DNA from: 66-474 sp051961995
GTDB lineage: Bacteria; Pseudomonadota; Gammaproteobacteria; Xanthomonadales; Rhodanobacteraceae
Length of the DNA stretch: 64,000 nt
Assembly (NCBI GenBank): GCA_051961995.1
Contig: JBQCCR010000040.1
Location: 83,219 to 147,218, forward strand
Reading direction: 5' to 3'
Shown: piece by piece, positions 52,260 to 60,547 of the stretch
Position numbering within the stretch: the stretch's first letter is position 1
Layout of the letters: every line of letters begins with the position of its first letter
The notes under the pieces: generated by a model
What the model saw: the letters and a program-made list of their open reading frames with translations, nothing else
What the model was told of the DNA's origin: nothing
Database searches by the model: none
Made by a program: the position numbers and the translations under genes

Positions 52260-53728
52260 GCGTCGGCACCCAGTGCACGCAACATCCCCCTCGCCTTGGC
52301 GCGGGTTTCCTCCAGCTCGTGCTGCGCATCCGAATCGGCGACGATGCCGGCACCGGCACGGAACGTGATTTCATTACCGCGCAGATGCAGGGTGCGGATC
52401 AGTATGTTCAGATCCAGCTCGCCGTTGCTGCACAGGTACCCAAGTGCGCCGGTGTAGGGACCGCGGGGCACGCCTTCCAGCTCGGCGATGATCTCCATGC
52501 AGCGCACCTTCGGGCAGCCGGTGATGGTGCCGCCGGGGAACACCGCCGCGATCGCTTGCCCCGGCGTTACGCCGGCGCGCGCGCGACCGCGCACGTTGGA
52601 GACGATGTGATGCACGTGCGCGTAGCTCTCCACGATCATCATTTCGTCCACTGCGATCGTGCCGGGCACGCAGATGCGGCCGAGATCGTTGCGCTCGAGA
52701 TCAATCAGCATCACGTGTTCGGCGCGCTCTTTGGTATGTTCGAGCAGTTCGCGGATGCGCGCCGCTTCGTCATCGCCACGCACGCGCGGTCGCGTGCCGG
52801 CAATCGGGCGCGTCTGCGCGACGCCGTCGCGGATCTGCAGCAGCCGTTCCGGCGAGGAACTGGCGATCGCCCAATCGTGGTACTGAAGCAGGCCCGCAAA
52901 CGGCGCCGGATTGGCACGGCGCAGCGATTGATAAATCGCAGCGATACTTGCTGGTTCCGCGTAGCGCGCGCGCCAGCCGCGCGAGAGATTCACCTGAAAC
53001 GTGTGGCCGGTGCGCAGGTACTCGTGGATGCGCGATACGCCGGAAAGAAAACCGGCAGGGTCGTCTTCAATGATCTCCAGGGGAGGTGGCGGCGGATCAG
53101 GGGCCGCCATTTCATCCACGGTTTCGAGGTCACGCTGCAACAGTTCCAGCAGATTCGCGTATCGCGCATCTTCCGCGACCAGCAGCGTGTGTCCGCACTC
53201 GCGGTCCACCAGGATCGCCACCGGACAACGCAGCGCCAGCGCGACCGGCATTTCCGCTTCCCATTCGTGCGGCAGACGCAGGCCGGATTCGATTTCGCCG
53301 GCCAGTTCGTAGCCAAGATAAAGCAGCCAGCCGCCCGTGAAAGGTGGAACTTGTTGCGCTGATGCAATGCCTTGAATGGCGCCGGGAGCCGCGCCATGGA
53401 CCGCTTCTTGCCGATGGCTGCTTTCCAAAGCGCGATCCAGCGCCTCGAGAAAGCGTTCGCCGCGATCCACACCTTCCGCATCGCGCACGCGCCCGTCCGG
53501 ATGCAGTATCAGCGCGTCCTGCGGAAACGCGAACAGGATGTCCCAGCGCGCATGCGCGCCTTGCGCTGCGCTTTCCAGCAGGCCGGGATAGCGTTGCGGA
53601 TACGCCGCGGCGAGCGGGAGCAGGTCACGCGCGCGGGATAACTCCCGGATTACCGGCGTCGCGCCAACGCCAAGGCTCCGCGGTGCTTCTGATCGAGTCC
53701 CGAGTCCCGAGTCCCGAGCCCCGCACAT
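52256..53728 (-). CDS. pabB: Aminodeoxychorismate synthase component I
   Basis: Makes 4-amino-4-deoxychorismate from chorismate with a glutamine amidotransferase partner (not in this window). 490 residues: N-terminal FAFPQDALILHPDGRV, then the chorismate-binding domain with FAGLLQYHDWAIASSSPERLL, MLIDLERNDLGRI, AVFPGGTITGCPKVRCMEI, and ALGYLCSNGELDLNILIRTL. The active-site motif reads PIAGTRPR, with Ala where E. coli PabB has Lys, so anthranilate synthase component I is an alternative, but the pabC neighbour favours PabB. ATG 53728 overlaps the fabF stop (TGATG). The first 16 codons lie over 7-bp tandem repeats. Confidence 0.88.
   Translation of the reverse strand: MCGARDSGLGTRSEAPRSLGVGATPVIRELSRARDLLPLAAAYPQRYPGLLESAAQGAHARWDILFAFPQDALILHPDGRVRDAEGVDRGERFLEALDRALESSHRQEAVHGAAPGAIQGIASAQQVPPFTGGWLLYLGYELAGEIESGLRLPHEWEAEMPVALALRCPVAILVDRECGHTLLVAEDARYANLLELLQRDLETVDEMAAPDPPPPPLEIIEDDPAGFLSGVSRIHEYLRTGHTFQVNLSRGWRARYAEPASIAAIYQSLRRANPAPFAGLLQYHDWAIASSSPERLLQIRDGVAQTRPIAGTRPRVRGDDEAARIRELLEHTKERAEHVMLIDLERNDLGRICVPGTIAVDEMMIVESYAHVHHIVSNVRGRARAGVTPGQAIAAVFPGGTITGCPKVRCMEIIAELEGVPRGPYTGALGYLCSNGELDLNILIRTLHLRGNEITFRAGAGIVADSDAQHELEETRAKARGMLRALGADA
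53694..53721. repeat. Four 7-bp tandem repeats at the 5' end of pabB
   Basis: Units CGAGTCC, CGAGTCC, CGAGTCC and CGAGCCC run from 53694 to 53721, just inside the pabB start. A seven-base unit is out of phase with codons. Confidence 0.8.
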
Positions 53729-54963
53729 CAGATTCGGCGGAACACCAGCGTACCGTTGGTACCGCCGAAGCCGAACGAGTTGGACAGCACCACGTCCAGT
53801 TTCGCTTCGCGCGCGGTATGCGGCACGAAATCCAGATCGCAGCCTTCGCCCGGATTGTCGAGGTTGATCGTCGGTGGCACCACGGAATCACGCATGCCGA
53901 GGATCGAGAAGATGGCCTCCACACCGCCCGCTGCGCCGAGCAGGTGCCCGGTCATGGATTTGGTCGAGCTCACCATCAGCTTGCGCGCATCGTCGCCGAA
54001 CACGCTCTTGATGCCCTGCACCTCGGCCACGTCGCCCGCCTGCGTGGAAGTGCCGTGCGCATTGATGTACTGCACGTCACCGACGTTCAAGCCGGCATCC
54101 TTCATCGCCGCGCGCATGCAGCGCGCGCCACCCTCGCCGTTCTCGCTCGGCGCGGTCATGTGGAACGCATCGCCGCTCATGCCGAAACCCACCAGCTCGC
54201 AATAAATACGCGCCCCGCGCTTCTTCGCGTGTTCGTATTCCTCGACGATCAGCACGCCCGCGCCATCGGACAGCACGAAGCCGTCGCGATCCTTGTCCCA
54301 CGGCCGGCTCGCTTTCTGCGGTTCGTCGTTGCGGGTGGAGAGCGCACGCGCGGAGCAGAACCCGCCCATCGCCACACCGGTCGTCGAATACTCGGCGCCG
54401 CCGGCCACCATCACGTCGGCGTCGCCGTACTGGATCATGCGCATGGCCAGGCCGATGTTGTGCGTGGCGGTGGTGCATGCGGTGACGCAGGCGATGTTGG
54501 GACCCTTCAGGCCCAGCATGATGGACAGATCGCCCGAGGCCATGTTGATGATCGCGCTGGGTACGAAGAACGGCGAGATCTTGCGTTGACCATGCTCGTG
54601 GTACGTGATCGAGGTCTTTTCGATCGTGCTGATTCCGCCGATGCCCGCACCGACCGCGCAACCGATGCGCTCCTCGTCGTGCTCGTGCGGATGCATTCCC
54701 GCATCCGCCAGCGCCTGCACGGAGGCGGCGATCGCGTAATGGATGAACGGGTCCATCTTCTTGACGTCTTTCGCCGGGACGTACTGTGCCGGATCGAAAT
54801 CGCGCACTTCGCCGGCGATCCGGGTCGGGAAGGTGCTGGCATCGAAATGCGTGACCGGGCCGATGCCGCTTCTGCCCTCGCGGACGTTGCCCCACGCGGT
54901 CGCCAGGTCGTTGCCGACCGGCGAGACGATACCCAGACCGGTTACCACTACACGTCTTTTCAT
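53728..54963 (-). CDS. fabF: 3-oxoacyl-ACP synthase II
   Basis: The elongating condensing enzyme of fatty acid synthesis. 411 residues: nucleophile Cys163 in NIACVTACTTATHNI, His pair in YINAHGTSTQAGD and SSTKSMTGHLLGAAGG, terminal FGFGGTNGTLVF. It lies after acpP, as in other gammaproteobacteria, but 189 bp away with a terminator-like hairpin and a dispersed repeat between, so it may have its own promoter. Confidence 0.95.
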   Translation of the reverse strand: MKRRVVVTGLGIVSPVGNDLATAWGNVREGRSGIGPVTHFDASTFPTRIAGEVRDFDPAQYVPAKDVKKMDPFIHYAIAASVQALADAGMHPHEHDEERIGCAVGAGIGGISTIEKTSITYHEHGQRKISPFFVPSAIINMASGDLSIMLGLKGPNIACVTACTTATHNIGLAMRMIQYGDADVMVAGGAEYSTTGVAMGGFCSARALSTRNDEPQKASRPWDKDRDGFVLSDGAGVLIVEEYEHAKKRGARIYCELVGFGMSGDAFHMTAPSENGEGGARCMRAAMKDAGLNVGDVQYINAHGTSTQAGDVAEVQGIKSVFGDDARKLMVSSTKSMTGHLLGAAGGVEAIFSILGMRDSVVPPTINLDNPGEGCDLDFVPHTAREAKLDVVLSNSFGFGGTNGTLVFRRI

Positions 54964-55018
54964 ACGAGTGTCTGATCTTTATGCGCATCCCTGCGCGTGA
55001 AAGCAGCCACGTAACCCT

Positions 55019-55049
55019 GGCCACGGAGCTCCTGGCCATGGATGGCAGC
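55019..55049. repeat. Dispersed repeat, copy C
   Basis: GGCCACGGAGCTCCTGGCCA followed by TGGATGGCAGC. It matches copies at 11026-11055 and, reversed, 31201-31239. It lies in the fabF leader, between acpP and fabF. Confidence 0.6.
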
Positions 55050-55064
55050 ATCGGCTGCACTTTC

Positions 55065-55106
55065 AAATTTTCAAAACGAAAGCTGCGCCTCAGGGGCGCA
55101 GCTTTC
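55065..55106 (-). terminator. Terminator-like hairpin after acpP
   Basis: GAAAGCTGCGCC (55078-55089) and GGCGCAGCTTTC (55095-55106) form a 12-bp stem. Read on the minus strand it is followed by GTTTTGAAAATTT. Confidence 0.65.
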
Positions 55107-55152
55107 AGTGCAACGGATCGAAGCGCCCGGGCGAAACGCCGCGGTATGCGCA

Positions 55153-55392
55153 TCAGGCCTTGACGTGCGCCTTGATGTAATCAACCGCCTGCTGCACGGT
55201 GGTGATCTTCTCGGCTTCCTCGTCCGGGATCTCGGTCTCGAACTCTTCCTCGAGGGCCATGACCAGCTCCACGGTATCGAGCGAATCGGCGCCCAGATCG
55301 TCCACGAAGGAAGCGTTCGCGGTGACGTCCTCTTCCTTGACGCCAAGCTGTTCGACGACAATCTTCTTGACGCGCTCTTCGATGCTGCTCAT
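55153..55392 (-). CDS. acpP: Acyl carrier protein
   Basis: A 79-residue acidic helical carrier of fatty acyl chains. ATG 55392 (MSSIEERVKKIVVEQLGVKE) follows GAGG. The 4'-phosphopantetheine attachment is Ser37 in DDLGADSLDTVELVMALEE. It is followed by a hairpin that may trim transcription before fabF. Confidence 0.97.
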   Translation of the reverse strand: MSSIEERVKKIVVEQLGVKEEDVTANASFVDDLGADSLDTVELVMALEEEFETEIPDEEAEKITTVQQAVDYIKAHVKA

Positions 55393-55596
55393 GTGGGTTA
55401 ACCTCCAGGGCCAAAGCCGCGGTATTGTAGTGGAGTCCGTGGACGGGTGCCAGCCAAGGCCCGATGACCTCAGGAGCGGATTGAAAGCGTCGCGAGCGAA
55501 GGCAGATTGCGCGCGCCGGAGCACGCGGAGTCTACACGTCCGTGCATGAGGCCGCCGCGCGCGAGCTGCCGGGCGCGGCAGCTTTCAGCCGCTCCC
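55393..55596. other. Intergenic gap between fabG and acpP
   Basis: 204 bases without a supported gene. It should contain an acpP promoter; GGTATTGTAGTGG at 55420-55432 is the most AT-rich part. Nothing else can be assigned. Confidence 0.35.
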
Positions 55597-56340
55597 TCAA
55601 GGCATGTACATGCCGCCGTTGACGTGCATGGTTTCACCGGTGATGTAATTCGCCGCGGACGAGGCCAGGAACACCACCGCTTTGGCGATATCCGCCGGTT
55701 CGCCCAGCCGGCCCAGCGCGATCGTGCCCTCCAGCGCCTTGCGCTGATCTTCGCTGAGGGCACGGGTCATGTCGGTGTCAATGAAACCCGGCGCCACCAC
55801 GTTGACCGTGATGCCACGCGAGCCGACCTCTCGCGCCAGCGACTTGGAGAACGCGATGATCCCGGCCTTGGCCGCGGCGTAATTGGTCTGGCCGGGATTG
55901 CCGGTCACGCCGACCACGGAAGCGATGTTGATGATGCGGCCCTTGCGCGCCTTCATCATCGTGCGCATCACCGCTTTCGACGTGCGGTAGACCGAAGTCA
56001 GGTTGGTATCCAGGATCGCCTGCCAGTCCTCGTCTTTCATGCGCATCAGCAACTGGTCGCGGGTGATGCCGGCGTTGTTGACCAGGATGGAGAGGCCGCC
56101 GTGCTGTTTGATGATGGCTTCGATCAGCGCCTCGACCGCAGCGCCGTCGGTGACATTCAATACACGCCCTTCTCCGTCGTGCGCAGAGAGCTTCTGCGTG
56201 ATCGCCTGCGCGCCGCCTTCGGAAGTCGCGGTGCCGATCACCTTTGCGCCTTGGGCTGCGAGTTCGTCAGCGATCGCCGCACCGATGCCGCGCGACGCGC
56301 CCGTCACCAGCGCGATCTCGCCCGTGAGTGTCTTGTCCAT
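55597..56340 (-). CDS. fabG: 3-oxoacyl-ACP reductase
   Basis: An NADPH-dependent short-chain reductase of fatty acid synthesis. 247 residues: TGASRGIGAAIADEL near 14-28, NNAGITRDQLLMRM near 86-99, Ser in INIASVVGVTGNPGQTNYAAAKAG near 136-160 with Tyr and Lys of the YxxxK site. It is separated from fabD by a cluster of four non-fatty-acid genes here, an unusual break in the otherwise conserved fabHDG-acpP order. Confidence 0.95.
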   Translation of the reverse strand: MDKTLTGEIALVTGASRGIGAAIADELAAQGAKVIGTATSEGGAQAITQKLSAHDGEGRVLNVTDGAAVEALIEAIIKQHGGLSILVNNAGITRDQLLMRMKDEDWQAILDTNLTSVYRTSKAVMRTMMKARKGRIINIASVVGVTGNPGQTNYAAAKAGIIAFSKSLAREVGSRGITVNVVAPGFIDTDMTRALSEDQRKALEGTIALGRLGEPADIAKAVVFLASSAANYITGETMHVNGGMYMP

Positions 56341-56430
56341 TTGCCAACTTCCCGCGGAAACAAAGCCGGGAACCTTACACGGAAACGGGGTTGCGCTGCA
56401 TCCCGCCCGGATCAGGGCGCGGTTTGCATT

Positions 56431-57270
56431 TCAGCTTTCGCCGCAGCAGCCCGCCGGTTGCGTGTCGTCGTATTCGTCATGGCGTCGCCACCATGGCCCG
56501 CCCGGTTCATTACGGCCCAGCGGCGCGCGATCCAGCCACTGGTACATGCCCCACAAGCCATCCAGTCCACGGGCGTAGGTCGAGTACGTGTGATAGACCG
56601 CGCCGTCCTCCAGCACGAACGCACTCATGCCGGGGCGCTCGCGTATATAAGTGGCCGGATCGGTTCCACACATGCGGGCGAATCGCGAGAGCGGGCTTTC
56701 GTTGCCGAACCGGGTACTCGGCCCATCCGGCGTTCGTCCGGGCGGGGTTCCGGCTTCTCGCGTGTAGTTGTACTCCGCGCCGCCCTCGCGCTGCTGCGCT
56801 TCGGTAATGCCGACGGCGAAATCGGCATTGAAATCGCTGCCGAACGAGGAAGCCCATGGAAACGTCCAGCCCATCCGCCGCTTGTACGCCTGCAACTTCG
56901 CGAGCGGCGCGCGCGACACCGCCATCAGCATCACGTCGTGATGCGCCAGATGCACCGCGAATCCATTGAACCCGTCCGCGATGGCCGAACACGAAGGACA
57001 AGGCGCCGTGTAGTCGGGCCCGAACATCAGATGGTAAACGAGCAGTTGCGAGCGGCCCTCGAACAGGTCCGCCAGCGAAGCGCTGCCCTCTTCGGTGTCG
57101 AAGCGATATTCCTTCTCTATCCGCACCCACGGCAGCGCCTGGCGCTGCCGTGCCAGCTCGTCACTGCGGCGCGTCAACTCCTTTTCCGCTTTCAGCAGTT
57201 CCAGCCGATCGGATAACCACTCTTCGCGTGAAGCGATCCTGTGACCGCTCACCGGTGCGTCTTTGTTCAT
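56431..57270 (-). CDS. DUF899 family thioredoxin-like protein
   Basis: A 279-residue protein of the DUF899/AhpC-like group. ATG 57270 follows GGGAGGTGG. The N-terminal part (SREEWLSDRLELLKAEKELTRRSDELARQRQALPW) and YRFDTEEGSASLADLFEGRSQLLVYHLMFGPDY are family-typical, and the thioredoxin-like site is APCPSCSAIADG with a CPSC motif near residue 95. It ends with QPAGCCGES. Function is unknown; it overlaps by 4 nt (ATGA) the small gene before it. It is the last gene of the ArsR-led operon. Confidence 0.85.
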   Translation of the reverse strand: MNKDAPVSGHRIASREEWLSDRLELLKAEKELTRRSDELARQRQALPWVRIEKEYRFDTEEGSASLADLFEGRSQLLVYHLMFGPDYTAPCPSCSAIADGFNGFAVHLAHHDVMLMAVSRAPLAKLQAYKRRMGWTFPWASSFGSDFNADFAVGITEAQQREGGAEYNYTREAGTPPGRTPDGPSTRFGNESPLSRFARMCGTDPATYIRERPGMSAFVLEDGAVYHTYSTYARGLDGLWGMYQWLDRAPLGRNEPGGPWWRRHDEYDDTQPAGCCGES

Positions 57271-57446
57271 TTGCCACCTCCCGCTTTCAGCGGCTGCAGG
57301 TTGAGTTCCGGAGAGCGGCGCGCGATGCAATCGTTCTCCGGTTCCGGTTTGAAGCGCAGCTGCATCGCAACCCATGCGGCCAGACCGCCGGCCGATCCGG
57401 TGCCGGCCCAGACCATTGCCGCGGCGCCGAGGCAGATCGGGCACAC
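57267..57446 (-). CDS. Small CPxC membrane protein (59 aa)
   Basis: A short gene not large enough for most gene callers. The GTG start at 57446 has GAGGA seven bases upstream and lies 11 bp after the SRPBCC stop; its TGA overlaps the next ATG (ATGA). The product begins VCPICLGAAAMVWAGTGSAG, with a Cys-Pro-x-Cys motif followed by one hydrophobic segment, and ends in a polar tail with Cys40. CPxC in a membrane peptide suggests redox or metal binding. The coupled spacing on both sides supports that it is real. Confidence 0.65.
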   Translation of the reverse strand: MCPICLGAAAMVWAGTGSAGGLAAWVAMQLRFKPEPENDCIARRSPELNLQPLKAGGGK

Positions 57447-57457
57447 GGCTGTTGTCC

Positions 57458-57892
57458 TCAGGCAACCCGCGCCGCAAGCGTGTCGAGAAAATGCGACCAG
57501 CCTTCGGTATGCCCCGTCGCCATCTTCTCGTCGGGCAGGCCTTCGTGGGTCAGGCGCAATTCCGTTTGATCGCCGCGCGGCGTGAACTCGATGGTGACCA
57601 CCGACTCCTTGCCGTAAGTGCTTTCGCTGACCCAGGTGAACTCCAGCAGGCGCGGCGCTTCCACGCGCAGATAGCGGCCGTAGTGCGGATGGATCTTCTC
57701 CTTCGTGGACATGCCGAGATAGAACAAGCCATCCGGGCGCGGATCAATGCTGGTATCGCCGCCCATCGCCAGCCACGCCCTGGCACTGTCCGGATCGGTC
57801 CAGGCGCGGAACACGCGTTAAGGCGACGCGTCGTAGGTCCTGGGCAGACTGATGCGGAACGGCCCCATCGCACGCTCGTTACGTCCCTTCAT
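57458..57892 (-). pseudogene. SRPBCC/AHSA1-domain protein, interrupted by in-frame ochre codon
   Basis: Reading through, a 143-residue START-like protein: RTYDASP, then RVFRAWTDPDSARAWLAMGG, FTWVSESTYGKESVVTIEF and WSHFLDTLAARVA. At 57818-57820 TAA stands at codon 25, between DASP and RVFRAW, where homologues commonly carry Glu; GAA to TAA is a single change. Downstream translation could resume only from GTG 57814, losing the first strand. ATG 57892 overlaps the arsR stop by 14 nt. Such genes follow ArsR regulators in many bacteria and are usually small-ligand-binding proteins. Confidence 0.8.
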
Positions 57893-58211
57893 GTTCGGAC
57901 TCCTTCTGTTCGAGGAATTGGCCCAGCGCATCGAGGCGCTGGTTCCAGAAGCGTTCGTATTGCGAGGTCCATCGTGCGATCTCGCGCAATGGCGAGGCGC
58001 GCAGGCTGAGGTAATGCTCGCGCCCCTGCCGCGAGCGCCGTACCAGGCCGGCCCGCTCCAGCACCTTGACGTGCTTGGACACCGCGTTGAGCGACATCGC
58101 GAACGGCTGCGCCAGGTCGGTGACGCGGACATGCCCGCGCGTCAGCCGCGTCACGATGCGGCGGCGGGTGGGATCGGCGAGCGCAGCGAAAGCGAGATCG
58201 AGGGTGGCCAT
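57879..58211 (-). CDS. ArsR family transcriptional regulator
   Basis: A 110-residue winged-helix repressor: FAALADPTRRRIVTRLTRGHVRVTDLAQPFAMSLNAVSKHVKVLERAGLVRRSRQGREHYL. There is no metal-binding CxC in the recognition helix, so it belongs to the non-metal (SdpR-like) group often linked to SRPBCC genes. ATG 58211 is chosen; an in-frame ATG at 58223 lies inside the palindromic operator. It heads an operon with SRPBCC, the small CPxC protein and DUF899. It is autoregulated by inference from the operator. Confidence 0.88.
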   Translation of the reverse strand: MATLDLAFAALADPTRRRIVTRLTRGHVRVTDLAQPFAMSLNAVSKHVKVLERAGLVRRSRQGREHYLSLRASPLREIARWTSQYERFWNQRLDALGQFLEQKESEHEGT

Positions 58212-58221
58212 TGCGTATTTC

Positions 58222-58241
58222 ATTCAACCGTACGGTTGAAT
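58222..58241. promoter_or_regulatory. Perfect 20-bp palindromic operator of the ArsR operon
   Basis: ATTCAACCGT followed by ACGGTTGAAT is a perfect 20-bp palindrome directly upstream of arsR. It fits autorepression by an ArsR-type dimer. Confidence 0.8.
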
Positions 58242-58378
58242 ATTAGCGCAATTGAAACCGCAGTCAAGCGGTTCGATTTTGCGGAATGATTTGCGCTCGG
58301 GGAATCAGCACGTGGGCTGCCGCCGACGCAGCGAAGCCGGCATCAATGCATCGCATGCCGGGGCTAGCCGGCCGAGGA

Positions 58379-59326
58379 CTACCCGAGGCTCGCGGCCAGC
58401 GCCTGTTCCAGCTCGGCCGGGGTGCCGAGAGCACGCGCTTCCAGCGCCTTGTCTATGCGCTTCGCCAGGCCGGTCAGCACCTTGCCGGGACCGCATTCGA
58501 ACAATTTCGTCGCGCCATTGGTGGCGAGCTGCTGCACGCATTCGGTCCAGCGCACCGGCATGTAGAGCTGGCGCTCCAGCGCGGCGCGGATGTACTCGAC
58601 GCTGGTGTGCGCGCGTGCATCGGCGTTCTGCACCACCGGGATGGACGGCACCTTCCACTCGATCTGCGCCATGCGCTCGCCGAGGCGATTCGCGGCGTCG
58701 CGCATCAGAATGGTGTGCGAAGGCACCGAGACAGCGAGTTTCACCGCCTTGCGCACGCCGAGTTCGGCCAGACGCGCGATCGCGCGATCCACCGCCGCGG
58801 CGTGGCCTGCAATCACCACCTGCCCCGGCGAGTTGAAATTCGCCGGCGCAATCACTTCGTCCTGCGCGACTTCGTCGCACACCATCGCAATCTGTGCATC
58901 CTCGCCGCCGAGGATCGCCGCCATCGCACCGACGCCCGCGGGCACGGCGTCCTGCATCAATCGCCCGCGCTCGGCGACCAGTCCTGCGGCGTCGTGCAAC
59001 GACAATGCGCCCGCGCAGACCAGCGCGGAATATTCGCCGAGGCTGTGTCCCGCCATCTGGGCCGGCATCGCCCCGCCCTGCATACACCACACGCGCCACA
59101 CCGCCACACTTGCGGCCAGCAGCGCCGGCTGCGTGTTCTCGGTGCGATTGAGTTCTTCCCCCGGACCTTCCTGCGCAAGTGTCCACAGGTCGCGTCCCGC
59201 GCCTTGCGAGGCTTCTTCGAAAGTCTCGCGCACGTGCGCATGTGCGGCCGCCAGCTCCGCCAGCATGCCGACAGATTGCGAGCCCTGGCCGGGAAAGACG
59301 AAGGCGAGTTGCGGGTTGGATTCCAT
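58379..59326 (-). CDS. fabD: Malonyl CoA-acyl carrier protein transacylase
   Basis: Transfers malonyl from CoA to ACP. 315 residues: FVFPGQGSQSVGML at the start, catalytic Ser95 in GHSLGEYSAL, Arg in the middle, His in VPSHTILM near 200, and a C-terminal FECGPGKVLTGL. It is full length. A small membrane-protein gene separates it from fabH upstream, and fabG lies 2 kb downstream after the ArsR operon. Confidence 0.95.
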   Translation of the reverse strand: MESNPQLAFVFPGQGSQSVGMLAELAAAHAHVRETFEEASQGAGRDLWTLAQEGPGEELNRTENTQPALLAASVAVWRVWCMQGGAMPAQMAGHSLGEYSALVCAGALSLHDAAGLVAERGRLMQDAVPAGVGAMAAILGGEDAQIAMVCDEVAQDEVIAPANFNSPGQVVIAGHAAAVDRAIARLAELGVRKAVKLAVSVPSHTILMRDAANRLGERMAQIEWKVPSIPVVQNADARAHTSVEYIRAALERQLYMPVRWTECVQQLATNGATKLFECGPGKVLTGLAKRIDKALEARALGTPAELEQALAASLG

Positions 59327-59338
59327 GTGGATGGGGTT

Positions 59339-59548
59339 CTATCGAAAAACAAAATGCACGAATAGCCCGAAAGCAATCAACGTCAGTGCCAATACGTAGC
59401 GGAATGCCGCAAAGCGGAATAGACCGGCAATTGGACTGATGCGAGCCAGCCTTTGGGGTTCCTCTTCGTCAACTCGAACGAGGAATGTTGCAATGCCGAC
59501 GATCGCAAAGAGCACCGGCAGAACCCAAACGGTCAGCCAGCCTTGCAT
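59339..59548 (-). CDS. Small two-helix inner-membrane protein between fabH and fabD
   Basis: A 69-residue protein starting MQGWLTVWVLPVLFAIVGIA, a first membrane helix, then an acidic loop (VRVDEEEPQRLARISPI), then FAAFRYVLALTLIAFGLFVHF as a second helix. The ATG lies 3 bp after the fabH stop and the stop 13 bp before fabD, so it is co-transcribed with the lipid genes. I do not recognise a family; a link to lipid synthesis is inferred only from position. Confidence 0.65.
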   Translation of the reverse strand: MQGWLTVWVLPVLFAIVGIATFLVRVDEEEPQRLARISPIAGLFRFAAFRYVLALTLIAFGLFVHFVFR

Positions 59549-59550
59549 CG

Positions 59551-60519
59551 TCAATATCTGATAAGCGCCGACGCCCAGGTAAATCCGCCGCCGAACGCTT
59601 CCAGCAGCAGGTTCTGGCCACGCTGCACCTGGCCGGTGCGGATCAGTTCGTCGAGCGCCAGCGGCACCGAACCGGAGGAAGTATTGCCGTGGCGATCCAC
59701 CGTCACCACCACGCGCTCCATCGGCAGGCTCAGGCGCTTGGCGGTCGCCTGGATGATGCGCAGGTTGGCCTGGTGCGGGATCAGCCAGTCCACCTGCTCG
59801 GGCGCCATGCCGGCGGCATCCAGCGTTTCGTCCACCAGCCGCTCCAGCGTGCGCACAGCAACGCGAAACACTTCGTTGCCGGCCATCTTCACCAGGTTGC
59901 CGTGGTGCGGATCGTCCTTGAAGCCGGCCGACACGCCCACCGGGTTGTAAAGCAGATGCTTGTAGGCGCCATCCGCGTGCATCAGCGTGGTGATGATGCC
60001 CGGCTCTTCGCTGGCTTCCAGCACCACCGCGCCGGCACCGTCGCCGAACAGGACGCAGGTTGAACGATCGGTCCAGTCCATCATGCGCGACAGCGTTTCC
60101 GCGCCGATCACCAACGCCTTGCGCGCCTGGCCGCCACGGATGAACTTGTCGGCGATGCCGAGCGCGTACATGAAGCCCGAGCACGCGGCGTTGACGTCGA
60201 ACGCGGCGCAGCCGTTGGCGCCGAGCCGCGCCTGCAACAGGCAGGCGGTCGAGGGAAAGATGATGTCCGGCGTGGTCGTGCCGAGCACGATCAGATCGAG
60301 TTCGCTGGCCTTGGTGCCGGCGGCTTCCAGCGCGCGGGTCGCGGCGTGGAAAGCCAGGTCGCCGGTGGTTTCACCGTCTGCGGCGATACGCCGCTCGCGG
60401 ATGCCGGTGCGGCTGGTGATCCACTCGTCGCTGGTTTCGACCAGCTTCTCGAGTTCGGCGTTGCTCAGCACGCGCTCTGGCAGATAACTGCCGGTGCCGG
60501 AGATGCGGGCGAAGGTCAA
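59551..60519 (-). CDS. fabH: 3-oxoacyl-ACP synthase III
   Basis: Starts fatty acid synthesis by condensing an acyl-CoA with malonyl-ACP. 322 residues: catalytic Cys113 in AAFDVNAACSGFMYAL, His in IPHQANLRIIQATAKRL near 248, Asn in VDRHGNTSSGSVP near 276. In species with leucine catabolism and branched lipids the primer may be isovaleryl-CoA, but that cannot be read here. The upstream gap holds a double hairpin repeat, and plsX, which sits there in E. coli, is absent. Confidence 0.95.
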   Translation of the reverse strand: MTFARISGTGSYLPERVLSNAELEKLVETSDEWITSRTGIRERRIAADGETTGDLAFHAATRALEAAGTKASELDLIVLGTTTPDIIFPSTACLLQARLGANGCAAFDVNAACSGFMYALGIADKFIRGGQARKALVIGAETLSRMMDWTDRSTCVLFGDGAGAVVLEASEEPGIITTLMHADGAYKHLLYNPVGVSAGFKDDPHHGNLVKMAGNEVFRVAVRTLERLVDETLDAAGMAPEQVDWLIPHQANLRIIQATAKRLSLPMERVVVTVDRHGNTSSGSVPLALDELIRTGQVQRGQNLLLEAFGGGFTWASALIRY

Positions 60520-60547
60520 GGTTTATTCCCCGTGGTGCGATAGGTAC

